NCBI RefSeq assembly: GCF_010183535.1
Contig: NC_071331.1
Location: 310,001-374,000, forward strand
Length of the DNA: 64,000 nucleotides
Direction: 5' to 3'
Origin: Caenorhabditis remanei
Taxonomy: Eukaryota; Nematoda; Chromadorea; Rhabditida; Rhabditidae
Shown here: positions 44,826 to 57,527 of the stretch, piece after piece
Layout: each line of letters opens with the position of its first letter
Position numbering within the stretch: the stretch's first letter is position 1
Notes under the pieces: generated by a model
What the model saw: only the letters and a program-made list of their open reading frames with translations
Told to the model about the DNA's origin: nothing
Databases searched by the model: none
Translations under genes and position numbers: made by a program

Positions 44826-45521
44826 GCAATAATATTTGAACTGAAAATTGGACTTCATGCTCTTATAATCCGTTTAAATCTGTAATCTCAACACTCTGCT
44901 CCATTGTATTCATTTATCCGCACGATACTGTATATTCCTGACTCCTGAGACTAAAACTTGACGTCTGTAATTTCCGTTTTAATGTATTCATCTTCCTCCA
45001 TCCTCAACAAACTCATCACTGTATTTGTCGAAGTTCGAGAAATGTCAAGGTTCAATGACACCCAATATCAGTATATCTTTTCTCATCAATTCTATTCCAC
45101 TTTTTATCACCTTCTCCCTTTGTTTCAATACGATTGCTCTTTTTTTGAAGGCTATTTATGGAAGAAGAACAGTCTTTGACCCTATTTCACCAGTCTTGAC
45201 AAGATTCTCTTTCATGTTTAATTTTAAAAAAAAAATCAATACTATACACTGAAGACCTGTAAATCACTAGCTACATTTGTCGAATGACTATGTGGATATA
45301 CATAACAAATTCGTAAATCTACTGTAATAGGGAAATCTTTACTATTAACAATCACCAGATTCTGTATGTTTGTCTGTGGCTCGCCGATCCTACCGCACTT
45401 CCTACTGAACCGATTTTCTTCAAATTTGGTTCGGCAGGGGAAAAAAGGAGGAGAAACGGTCGACAAAGCGTCGCCTTTTCTTTCCTCGCCCCGGCCGCCA
45501 TTTCTCCTGACCAGTGTGAGT

Positions 45522-46216
45522 CTCCCGGGAAATGCTGTTTCGGGAAATTTTTACCGAAAATTTCCCGGTAAAGTTCCGGGAAGCTCTCGAACTTCCCGGG
45601 AAATGCCGGGAAATTTTCCCGAAAATTTCCCGGGAAATTTTTGGGAAGTTCAGGAAATCCGGGATTTTTATCGGGAAATTACTGAGAACTACTTTGGGTA
45701 CCAATCTGACAACCGGGGTTCGATCCCCACTCGTGCCAAAACTTTTTTGTTTTTTGTTTTTGTCTTTTTGGTACCAATCTGACAATCATGGTTCGACCCC
45801 GCTGGTGTCAAAGCTGTTTTTCATTTCATTTTTGGTTTTTGGTAAAAATCTGAAGACCAAAGTTGCTTTTTCGGAGAAGGACTGTTCTGAAAATAGACAC
45901 TTGTAATCTAAAAATGTTGTTTTTTGTTCTGAAATGGTTTCAGAATGGTACCAAAAAGCAAGAAATGAAATGAAAAAAGGTTTGACACCGGAGGGGTCGA
46001 ACCCTGGTTGTCAGATTGGTACCAAAAAGTCAAAAACAAAAAACAAAAAAGTTTTGGCACGAGTGGGGATCGAACCCTGGTTGTTAGATTTGTACATAAG
46101 TGAAATTTCCCGGGAAGTTTACTTCCCGGAACTATAAATTTTTACCGAAAATTTCCCGGTAATTTCCCGGGAAGTAACCGGAAAATTTCCCGAATCGTCC
46201 CGGGAGCCTTACACTG
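45522..46216. mobile_element. Foldback element built of CCCGGGAAATT words
   Basis: Ends are CAGTGTGAGTCTCCCGGG and CCCGGGAGCCTTACACTG, a terminal inverted repeat. Both flanks are runs of TTTCCCGGGAAATTTTCCCG-like units that pair with themselves. The centre has two inverted copies of TTTTTGGTACCAATCTGACAA followed by GGTTCGATCCCCACTCGTGC, which resembles a pol III B box. Frames reading through it are repeat artefacts. Confidence 0.8.
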
Positions 46217-46251
46217 CTCCTGGCCGCATGGATCAGGTGGCTGCTTCGCCG

Positions 46252-46292
46252 CGTCCGATCTGGCAAGTTAAGCAACGTTGACTACAGTTAGT
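46252..46292 (+). pseudogene. 5S rRNA-derived fragment
   Basis: Forty-one bases starting CGTCCGATCTGGCAAGTTAA and continuing GCAACGTTGA match the central part of nematode 5S rRNA (as I remember it) at about 39 of 41 positions. The 5' third and 3' half of a 5S gene are missing. A GGTTCGAACCC pol III B-box-like word follows at 46293. It is probably the head of a 5S-derived SINE or a captured fragment, not a working rRNA gene. Confidence 0.7.
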
Positions 46293-48927
46293 TGGTTCGA
46301 ACCCATGTCAGAACGTGAAGAATTTTTTGATTTCATCTGATTCAGAAAAATAGAGGATTCCAAGCGTGTCGTCCGTTTTCGGATTGGTCCACGTCATGAA
46401 AAGATACAGCCCGTTTTCTAAAAAGTGACGACGTGAAAGATTTTTTGATTTCATCACGGTCTCCTACGCGTAAAAAATTCTAAATAATTTTCCACGTCAT
46501 CTGACCTTTCACGCTGAGTATTGTCCTTGGCTATTTTTGAGAAAAAAGTAGGGCAATTGTTTAGAACGCTCTAGCTTCAAGGAAAAGTATCAACTTGACT
46601 GGAAGTTTTCAAAACGAATAGAGGAAAAAATTCCCTACATTTTGATATGCAATAGTAATATGAACTTAGGCTTTGGAAGCCGGTGAACGAGAAACAGAAA
46701 AACTGAGAAACTTGACCGAATTTGAGAAATGTAATCGACTATTTGTTGTTCATGCGCTATAAATTTGTCGAGCAAGATTTTAGTGATCGTTTAGCTCTGA
46801 GAAACCGTCCAGAAATCTTTTTATGTCCATTTAAACTCCGTTCTCAACCAATATTCAGTCAGCTGAGATACCGTATACCTAATTACGACATTTGATTAAA
46901 AACTGTTTCCATGGGGTTGTAGAGATTCTTAATCTGATCGTTATTCAAGTGGAATGAATCTTCCTGGAGCAAAACCAAAAAAGCAGATCCCAATTTTCGA
47001 TATCAGTTCAAAATAACAAATTTCCTGCACATTTTCCAATTTTTCTCAAGATCTAGGTCAAACTTCAAAAATGTGGCGCCTTGCATAGTTTCTAAATTTT
47101 ATTCCGATTCGAATGTGCCATAAATCTAGAATTTTCGTTGGAAATTAAAAAAGTTGATCTAGTTTTAAGATGTTCCTTCGACTGAGTAGTAATTCTTATA
47201 TATGCATCTACATTTTTATTTTCCAACAAAAATTCTCGATTTATGACTCAATCGAATCAGAATAAAATTTAGAAACTTCGCATGGAGCCAGTTTTTTGAT
47301 TTTTGATTTTGTTTTCAAGATATTTGCCAAAAATTGCGAAAAAAATCGTATTTTTGTACTGAAATTGAATTTTTGAATCAACTTTTTCAGTTTTTGCCCA
47401 AAATTAAAATTTCAAGGTGCATAATTTCACGTGCAAACTAATTAATTTCAAATTTTCTAAAAACTCATGGCAAGCGATTTTTGAAATACATTGTAATTAG
47501 GTCATTGACAGTGTAAAATCGTCATATTATCTACATAATTCCTGATTTTTTCCTCCATCTGATGATCTTCTAAACGATTTCGGTTCAAAAAATCCTTACG
47601 GTTGTCTTCATTAACAACCTTCCATCCAATTTTGAACGAAGCGTAGACCACTTCCTCGAATACGGGTCAGAACACTCCATTCGATTACACAAGAGATATT
47701 GAGCTCCATAGACGACAGAAATATATGTTTTATATATGAAAATGCTGAAAAAGTCTTCCTCCATCTACTTTTCATAAAAATCAATCAAAATCCTGCTTCT
47801 TCGAGGTCACCAGAACATTTAAAATTACGTTATAAAAGAGAAAACGAGAGATAAAAATCACTGTGAGAGACGCAGACGACGTGCAAATTAATAAAATTTT
47901 TCACGCGTAGGAGACCGTGTTTCATCGGATTCGGAAAAAATAGATGATTCCAAGCACGATTCACCGTAACACCTAGGGTGGTGTTGAGAAGGAGGTTTAG
48001 TTGCCGTTAGGCGACGTGAACCGAATGGTATTATTTGTCTTAATGTTTCTATTAGAGCTAGAAAACTTTGATTATGAATCGATTCATCTTTATTGAGTAA
48101 GCGGAGAGAGCTCCCCATGGGTGGACCTCTCTCCGTCCTGATGTTAAGTCTTACTGCAGAATAGAATAGAAAACTCATGGACGTGGCTCCGCGTGCCTTT
48201 TCCTCCCTCGTCCCTCTTACTCATGTGAGCTCACGCACGACGCCACAAGAGTGACGGAGATTTGGGCGATAGAATTATAAACAAACCAACGACCAGTTGA
48301 GGCCGAAGCTCCTTTCACACTACCATACCACGTGACTTCGTTGCAAAGCCACATCATCGGAAACTTTTTCAAATTTATATTCTCTAAGTAGATCATGACT
48401 AGATCTTCATTTTTGTTGCTGACATCTTTTTTATACCTTTTCCCGTTCTTGTGATATGCTACTCTAATTATTCTCTTATTGAAGTGTTCGAGTTCATATC
48501 TCAAAGAAGAATTATCGAAAAGTTGTTATTTACTAAAATAGAGATATTTCTCTGATGAACTCAACAAGTGTGAATTCAGTAAATTCCACACCTTTGGAAA
48601 AGCTCGAAAAAAGTTACAAAATCATATTCTCGGTGGAAATCCCCCAATTTAGAAACTCACCAGAGCGACAATAATCGCCAATTTTGTTTGAAATTATATT
48701 TTTCTGAAATATCAAACCTAGTTCTTCATTTTTTAGTTCATAGTTTTCTCATCACTCCTATAGATTTGGAAATATGAGCCCCTAAAGTCGCTCTTCTGCG
48801 CCCTTTCTCTCTCTAACAATAGAATGCTTGTCTTCACAATAACATACTTGATTTGTAAATAAAAGAAGATATTAAAAAGATTTTAATTATAAAAATGGTG
48901 AGCTAAAGCAAGTCAAGCAAATTTATG

Positions 48928-50844
<1,917 letters not shown>

Positions 50845-51218
50845 TTTTAGTCTGAAATTGAGGAGATTTCTTCAAACAGAGACGAAAATAAATCCACGTT
50901 GACACGCCGTCACAGAAAACGTGGAAGACAAGCGATTGTTATTCTTTTCCCCAAAGAAGCATCCAATATTCTTCTTGTTTTCAGAAGTCATGCCAAATGC
51001 GTACGATAGATGTTTGAAAATTGGATCCAGTCCACCAACTGAGACCGAGTTCAACATAAAAAGAACAGAACACATTTTATTTTAATATTTAATTTTTTAT
51101 TTGTTCACCATAATAGGCGAATAACGTTTTGGGAGAGGGGGCAAAAGATCGATAATATAGGGGATTTGGGGAAAAGAGAATAAGGAAAAAAACCGAGATC
51201 AAAAAAGAAGATAAATAA
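50845..51218. other. Spacer between Hsp70-like and sucg-like units
   Basis: Head of the ligase copy and tail of the Hsp70-like gene, both on the minus strand, 374 bases apart. No further feature is seen. Confidence 0.4.
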
Positions 51219-54200
51219 TTAGTCGACCTCCTCGAACGTTTGTCCTCCAGCTCCTCCGGCGGCTCCTGGGGCACCAGCGCCTGGTGGGGCTCCTCCGGCA
51301 CTCTGCTTGGAGATGATTGGGTTGGCGAGTTGTTCCAAGTCCTTTTGTTGGTGTTCGAACTCTTCCTTCTCGGCGGTTTGGTTGCTGTCGAGCCACTTGA
51401 GGATCTCGTCGCATTTGTCCTCAACCTTCTTCTTATCTTCTGGGCTGATCTTGTCCTTGAGCTGAAAATGAAGTGATTTAGAAAAAGGAAATCTAATATT
51501 TCGAGATGAAACTAACCTTCTCGTCTTCGATAGTCTGCTTGAGGTTGAAGGCATATGACTCGAGTTCGCTCTTGGCTGCGATGCGGTCCTTTTGGGCTTC
51601 AATGCCGGCCTTGAATTTATCGGCTTCATTGCCTATTCGCTCTATATCATCCTCGGAAAGACGTCCGTTGTTGTCAGTGATGATGATCTTGTTCTGCTTT
51701 CCGGTGGACTTGGAAACGAAAGAAAATGAGGGGAAAATCGTTGGTTGTGATCCTTCGTAGACCTGGATCAAGACTCCTGATTTGGTTGAGTTCTTGGTAA
51801 AGGTTTGAGCGGTCTTGGTTGGGATGGTGGTGTTTCTCTTGATGAGAGCAGTCATGACACCTCCGGCAGTCTCAATACCGAGAGAAATTGAGACTCCTCC
51901 GGCACTCTGGTAAAGCTTGGAGATGATTGGGTTGGCGAGTTGTTCCAAGTCCTTTTGTTGGTTTTCGAACTCTTTCTTCTCAGCGGTTTGGTTGGTGTCG
52001 AGCCATTTCAAGATCTCGTCGCATTTGTTCTCCACCTTTTTCTTATCTTCTGGGCTGATCTTGTCCTTGAGCTGAAAATGAAGTGATTTAGAAACCGGTT
52101 GAAAAAATCAAAGTAAACATACTTTTATTATCTCCGTCTTGAATTTTAAAACTCTTCTCATTAAGTCCTTTCTTGCGTTATCAGTCAATCGCTGCTGTTT
52201 TAAGGTGTTTGAGAGTTCATAACGCATATCTAACGCTCTCTGCTTTTCATAACCACTCAACATAATCCAATCTTTAGCTTCTCTTGACATATCTTTCACA
52301 AATATTGTCTCCGATTTGTCTCCGGAGAGTGTGGCTGCATAAATAGATGCTCCGACAGTTATTGCTTCCTCCGGAAGCCCCTGGTATAACTTTTTTCCTG
52401 AAAAGAAATCAGAAAGCGACCGTCTGAGTTTCGTGAATCCAGCGAACTCTCCGACGAGAATGATGTCGTATACCTGAAAATAATATTTGTAAAAAAGTTC
52501 GAGATTATTGTTAAGAACCAGTGTGTGCTCTCGATATTTTTTTATCGGGAGATCAGGATTTCGAGAGATCTCGCGAGAGATTCCTCGAGAGATCTCTCGA
52601 AAATTTCTCGAGAGATTTTTGAGTCTCTCGAAATCTCTCGAGAGATTTTCGAGAGAAACCGAGAGATAACTCAAAGACTGCTCCAAAAAGAGCATAGTGC
52701 GAATTTCGACTCTGGGACATTGCTAACGGACATTTCGAAACCGGACATTTCGAAACCGGTGAAACATGAATACCTTTTATTTTTGAAAAAAGGGTATTAT
52801 TGTGGTTCCAAGGGGTTCGACACCGGCCATAGCATAACATTTTTGCATTCTGTTTTTGGCTTTTTGGTACAAATCTGACAACCAACGGGTTCGACCGCCA
52901 ATGGTGGAAAAATGTTTTTGTTTTTTTTGTTTTCAGCTTTTTGGTACCAATCTGAAGACCATAGTTTGATCCCCACTGCGGAAAATAAAAAGTTTATTCA
53001 TTTTTCACCGGTTTCGCAATGTCAGGTTTCGAAAACTAGGAAATAGTCTGTCAAAAGATTGATTTCTCTCGAGAAATTTCTCGAGAGATCTCTCGGGATG
53101 CTCTCGAAGACACACACTGTTAAGAATTAAGAAACTGACAACACATGGGAAGCGAAACAGTAGGGTTATGTCTTAATTATATTTCCTCAATTTATATCGG
53201 CAAGAACTACATGAACTAAGGCCGGAACAGACGTGGAAAGACCTAGATGGAAGGCCGGTGTTATAACTTACTTGGCTCTTGTCCATCTTGGCGTCACGGA
53301 GGGACCTAACCACAGGGCACATGATGTTTCTGAAAAGATCAGCGCAGATCTCATCGAACTGCTCTCTTGTCAAATTCATGAAAAAACGGTAATCCTTGAA
53401 AAAATACTCGATTTCTATTGATGACGACCGCATACTCATTAAACTTTTGCAACATCGCGCACACTCTAGTGTGATTAGTCTTTGAGCACGCTGATCACTA
53501 CTGATATCCACTTCACTCTCATTCAGGATCGTATCTCGGCAAAAGTTGAAAATTCTGCTCTCGAAAGATTTGCCACCAACGTTTCGATTGCAACAAGTAG
53601 ACTTCACCTCGAAGATTTCGTCATCAATGGATACAACAGAACTGGTGACATAATCTCTATTGATTACGTATACAATCACATTGCGCTTTCTATGTCTCTG
53701 ATTATTGATTTTGTAGGCAATGGCTGCTGCGATAGGCTCGCTGATAATATGTAAGACGTTGAGTCCAGAGATGGTTCCGGCATCCTTGGTGGCCTGACGC
53801 TGCGAGTCGTCGAAGTAGGCTGGGACGGTGATAACGGCGTCCTTGACGGTGCTTCCTAGGAAGGCTTCAGCGGTCTCCTTCATCTTCAAGAGGAGCATAG
53901 AAGAGATCTCCTCAGGAGTGAAGATCTTGGTCTCTCCTTTGTACTCGACCTGGACATTTGGCTTGGCTCCTTCGGCGGAGATGACCTTGAATGGCCAATG
54001 CTTCATGTCCGATTGGACTGCTGGGTCGTCGAACTTGCGTCCGATGAGACGCTTGGCATCTGAAATTCGAAAATTGATATTTATATACAAAGCGGTGGCA
54101 CTTTCGCTTATTTTTTCAAAACAAAACTCCAAAATGACTAGAGACTATAGAGGAAAGTATGAAAATAAAACTAACCGAAGACGGTGTTATGTGGGTTCAT

Positions 54201-54380
54201 GGCGACCTGATTCTTGGCGGCATCTCCAATCAGACGCTCGGAGTCGGTGAAAGCGACGTACGATGGAGTGGTTCTGTTTCCTTGGTCGTTGGCAATAATC
54301 TCTACCTTTCCGTGCTGGAAGACTCCAACGCAGGAGTAGGTAGTTCCGAGATCGATTCCAACTGCGTTGTGCTTGCTCAT
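51219..54380 (-). CDS. Mosaic Hsp70 (HSP-1-like) protein with duplicated C-terminal lid (713 aa)
   Basis: Exons 54380-54176, 54059-53272, 52473-52123, 52071-51517 and 51461-51219 sum to 2142 bases, open throughout. Residues 1-180 are near-identical in style to cytosolic Hsp70 ([32 protein letters not shown]). From about 185 on, the nucleotide-binding domain is strongly diverged: the phosphate-2 motif DLGGGTFD reads VINRDYVT, and the VGGSTRIP loop reads VGEFAGFT. The peptide-binding beta domain is missing where expected. A lid-like segment comes next (residues 330-448), then the conserved C-terminal lid ([14 protein letters not shown], at 449), then a shortened beta domain ([18 protein letters not shown]), then the lid again with GGAPPGA and the cytosolic EEVD tail. 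ATPase function is unlikely; co-chaperone binding through EEVD is possible. It may be a decaying, gene-converted pseudogene. Confidence 0.72.
51310..51486. repeat. Duplicated lid segment, copy 1
   Basis: About 177 bases covering the start of exon 5 and its acceptor match 51920-52096 with only scattered changes, including the intronic GCTGAAAATGAAGTGATTTA. The two copies lie 610 bases apart in the same orientation. This is the source of the repeated lid in the mosaic Hsp70. Confidence 0.85.
51920..52096. repeat. Duplicated lid segment, copy 2
   Basis: Partner of 51310-51486. This copy keeps the KLYQSAGG junction, while copy 1 reads KQSAGG, a three-residue shift relative to usual Hsp70. It runs directly into the [12 protein letters not shown] sequence without an intron. 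Confidence 0.85.
52518..53131. mobile_element. Foldback element built of TCTCGAGAGAT words
   Basis: Ends read CAGTGTGTGCTCTCG on the left and CGAAGACACACACTG on the right. Inside the left end are runs of CTCGAGAGATTTTCGAGAGA-type units, repeated near the right end. The centre again has GGTTCGAC and TTTTTGGTACCAATCTGAAG, as in the element at 45522-46216. It lies in the 799-base intron 52474-53271 of the mosaic Hsp70. Confidence 0.8.
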
Positions 54381-55462
54381 TTTACTGAAAGAAAATGAGA
54401 TTGAATTGGAGAAATTCGAAGAGAAAGAGGATAAATCGACGAAGAGGGCAAGGGTCAATAAAACTAACTGAAAATATCTACTTTTATATTTGAATCAAGT
54501 TTACAACAAGACAAATTTGTTAAAAATCCATCTAAAACCAACAACAAAGAAGAATGACGTTAATCTCAATAACTAGACTGGATTTTTCTAAAATTTCGAG
54601 GATACACGCAGTTCAACAACGGGAAACTAGTACCTCACAGTTAATAATAACGTAGAACTCTTCTACCGTTAAAAAACTCCTTTTTCGCGCTAAGAAGCCA
54701 ATAAAAATACACATTTTCATAGTTTTTAAAAAAACTGGACTGGATTTTTTTCTGAAAACGTCCAAAAATAGTTTCCCCGGTCGGGTGAACGTTTTTGACA
54801 GAAACCCATGGTTTTCATAGCTTCAGAAAGTGGAAAATTATCGTGTTTTTGGAGAAACCTTGAAAAAAATCTCGAATTTTGCAAGATTTTCGCATATAAA
54901 TGCTCATTTAATTTCAATTTAATTTTTAGAATAATGTTTTTCCCTCAAAAACTTGTTGAAGTAACCTTTTTAATCTTAAAAAATGGCTTTTTGGGGAACT
55001 ACTTTTCCAAAAATTAATTTTTCCTCAAAATTTTAAACGCGGCTGTACTGGTCTCGCCGCGATTGGGTTACTGTCGCACACGTTTCCTGTGTGTCGGCGA
55101 GAGAGTGGGCAAATGAGGGAAACGCAAATCCAATGATGTAGTTTGAATTGTAGTCATTTTAGTGCCATTCGGGTTATTTATAAAGAATTTTTCTTTTGTC
55201 TATCCTGTAAGTTTCGACATTTTCGCTTCCTTTTCACTCATTTTCGAATGGAAAATTGTTGCAAATCAGTTTCTTTGTCAATTCTTGTTTGCCATTGTGT
55301 TTTTTCTGCTGAATTTCTTTTGAAACACTATTTTTTTACTATATTGTTTACAATAAGTCTCTTCTGATTTGCTACTTTTCTTGATATTGGTTCCTAATCC
55401 CAATCAATTTTCAGCCACCTTCTCCGCGGGCTGCCCGTCTCGTCTCTCACCCAAAGAAAACC
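54381..55462. other. Divergent spacer between mosaic Hsp70 and gln copy 2
   Basis: 54381-54480 is the Hsp70 leader. 54480-55150 is AT-rich with no gene. From about 55155 the sequence matches, inverted, the 5' flank of the complete gln gene (CATTCGGGTTATTTAT; CCACCTTCTCCGCGGGC), so the duplicated block begins here. Confidence 0.5.
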
Positions 55463-56995
55463 ATGTCGCATCTCAACTACGAGACCCGTCTCCCACTTGA
55501 ACAAGCCACCATCGATCACTTCATGGGTCTTCCAGCCCATCCATCCAAGTGTCAGGCGACATACGTTTGGATCGATGGAACCGGAGAACAACTTCGTGCC
55601 AAGACCCGTACGTTCGACGTGAAGCCAAAATACGTTTCCGAGTACCCGGTCTGGAATTACGATGGATCGTCGACAGGACAAGCCGAGGGTGACAACTCGG
55701 ATCGCTACTTGAGACCGGTCGCCGTGTTTCCTGATCCGTTTTCGGGAGGACACAATGTATTGGTAATGTGCGACACTTTGGATAACGAGATGAAGCCAAC
55801 AGGTGAGCACAGGGGTCTCTTCTTCTCTGGGAGAGTTTGCGTCACCGAGAAATTACTTCTCTGCGTCTCTCGCACTCCCACACTCCTTTCATCTATTGAC
55901 TCCGCCCATTCTCCTTTTCCCATGCTTGCAAACCGGGACGACAGCTGAAAAGTATACCAAAATGTAGATCTCGGCGAGTTCTATGCCCATGACATACTAG
56001 GGGCCGGATGGCTAATTGTTAATGTGCCGCGGGCCGGGCTAGAATGGTTTTTGGTTAATTTAGCGTTTTTTTAAACACTTTTGCCCCGCCCACGGTACAT
56101 TAACGACTAGCCATCCGGCCCTCGCTAGGTCACAGACATAGAAATCGCTGAGATCTATATTTTGATATACTTTTCAGCTCATAATATTGTGTTTTAAGTG
56201 AGTTACGCGCTGGACCGTGTCAGCCCGGTTTGCAAGTATGTAAATTATTTATCTGCGTCTCTCGCATTCGCACACTCCTTGACTACGCCCATTCTGCTAT
56301 TTTCCATTTTAATTTCTTTAATTTCAGTCACCAATCATCGTCAAGCCTGTGCCGCCATCATGAAACAAGTTGCCGATCAACACCCATGGTTCGGAATGGA
56401 GCAAGAATACCTGATTGTCGACAGAGACGAGCATCCACTCGGATGGCCGAAGCACGGTTACCCAGCACCACAAGGAAAGTATTACTGCGGTGTTGGCGCC
56501 GACCGTGCTTTCGGACGTGAAGTCGTCGAGACTCACTACCGCGCATGCCTTCATGCCGGTATTAACATCTTCGGTGCAAACGCTGAAGTAACTCCAGGAC
56601 AATGGGAATACCAGATTGGAACCTGCGAAGGAATCGATATGGGAGATCAGCTCTGGATCTCCAGATACATTCTCCACCGTGTTGCTGAGATGTTCGGAGT
56701 GTGTATCTCGCTCGATCCCAAGCCAAACGTCACAATGGGTGATTGGAATGGCGCCGGATGTCACACGAACTTCTCCACGTCGGAAATGCGCAAACCGAAT
56801 GGTCTCACAGCAATCTGCGAAGCGATGAAAGGGTTGGAGAAGACGCATTTGGAGGCAATGAAGGTGTACGATCCAAACGGTGGACAAGACAACTTGCGTC
56901 GATTGACAGGACGTCACGAGACCAGCCAAGCTGACAAGTTCTCGTGGGGAGTCGCCAATCGGGCTTGCTCGATTCGGAATTTGATTGTAAATTAA
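55463..56995 (+). pseudogene. Glutamine synthetase, inverted second copy lacking its 3' end
   Basis: Exon 1 (55463-55802) and exon 2 (56328-56995) are almost identical to the complete gene at 39121-40844, on the opposite strand. After ACSIR the frame turns into NLIVN and stops at 335 residues. Compared with copy 1, about 268 bases are missing (the equivalent of 39069-39336). The lost part holds the arginine-bearing [10 protein letters not shown] block, intron 2 and exon 3. The junction lies between GATTCGG and AATTTGATTG. The lost block is needed for the active site and subunit contact, so enzyme activity is unlikely. Intact exons elsewhere and few changes suggest a recent event. A truncated, expressed protein is possible. 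Confidence 0.85.
55945..56185. mobile_element. Hairpin element in intron of gln copy 2
   Basis: Inverted copy of the element at 40115-40375, with GGGCCGGATGGCTAATTG and CGACTAGCCATCCGGCCC arms. It confirms that the intron was duplicated along with the gene. Confidence 0.8.
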
Positions 56996-57140
56996 AATCT
57001 CTCACCCTCTACAGCCCACATACTCACTCATTGCATGTACTAGTCTGTAATTTTGATCCCCCCGCCATTCTCAAGGCTTAAAAACTTGTAAAAAGAATGA
57101 ATGCATGTCTCGGAAACTCTTTGTTTTTATTACTTCTTTC
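56996..57140. repeat. Right edge of the inverted gln duplication
   Basis: Matches the reverse complement of 38905-39067 (CACATACTCACTCATTGCATG; TTGTAAAAAGAATGAATGCA). Because 38905-38920 belongs to the atgp 3' UTR, the duplication took the tail end of the neighbouring gene with it. Confidence 0.85.
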
Positions 57141-57343
57141 AGAAAGTGGAAGAAATATATTAAGAACTTTCAAAATATCCACTTTGCTCTGCCTACTATT
57201 GCATATATTAGAAAACTCTTTCTCGAAACTAGACTTAGGACTCTCAAAGGGATACGAAGTGTAGTTTAAAACTAACCAAGTCCTTCCGAACCGTCTGTTG
57301 GAATCGTGAGACTCTGTTCAGAATTTGTTGGAGTCCCGGCAGA

Positions 57344-57527
57344 TCAACTCGAAACGTTCTGTCGACTGTTTGCAATCTTAATTCCAGAAGCATCTTCGGC
57401 AACATAATTCTAAAAATGATATTTATTTAGAAGTCATACTGAATCCAATTACCTTTTGCGACATATCGCCTTCCAAATACTTCCAAAGATTGGAAGCAAC
57501 TCGTTTCCATGCACCTGGGAGGCTCAT
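57344..57527 (-). pseudogene. Short gene fragment, possibly NDUFAF2-like (46 aa)
   Basis: Exons 57527-57453 and 57409-57344 join in phase across a 43-base intron with GTAATT and TTTTTAG ends. The product starts MSLPGAWKRVASNLWKYLEG, then NYVAEDASG, and stops after SRQNVSS. The W-rich N-terminus followed by YVAEDASG recalls the complex I assembly factor NDUFAF2 (B17.2-like), where VGxDxxGNKYY is usual; here GNKYY is not kept. This is a weak resemblance. A second frame in exon 2 stays open longer (LPKMLLELRLQTVDRTFRV), so a frameshifted longer protein cannot be excluded. Probably a truncated copy. Confidence 0.35.

Larger units (their letters stand above)
44826..48927. other. 4.1-kb repeat-rich region without intact genes
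   Basis: 44826-45235 is F-box flank shared with 62075-62670. 45522-46216 is a CCCGGG-based foldback element and 46252-46292 a 5S rRNA-like piece. 46310-47960 is a unit bounded by related repeats: TTTCATC(T/G)GATTC then GATTCCAAGC at 46331 and 47921 in direct order, and CACGGTCTCCTACGCG at 46456, inverted at 47904. 48320-48540 is a repeat shared with 62700-62950. A minus-strand frame at 48178-47888 has no gene-like support. Confidence 0.5.

Noticed and set aside
45366..45906. Two overlapping frames of about 130 codons in the CCCGGG element
   Set aside because: They arise from the repeat units (GKFPGN-like periodic peptides) and differ on the two arms; no start context or gene structure.
47888..48178. 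96-codon minus-strand frame
   Set aside because: Lies in repeat-rich DNA, has no splice partners and no recognisable domain.
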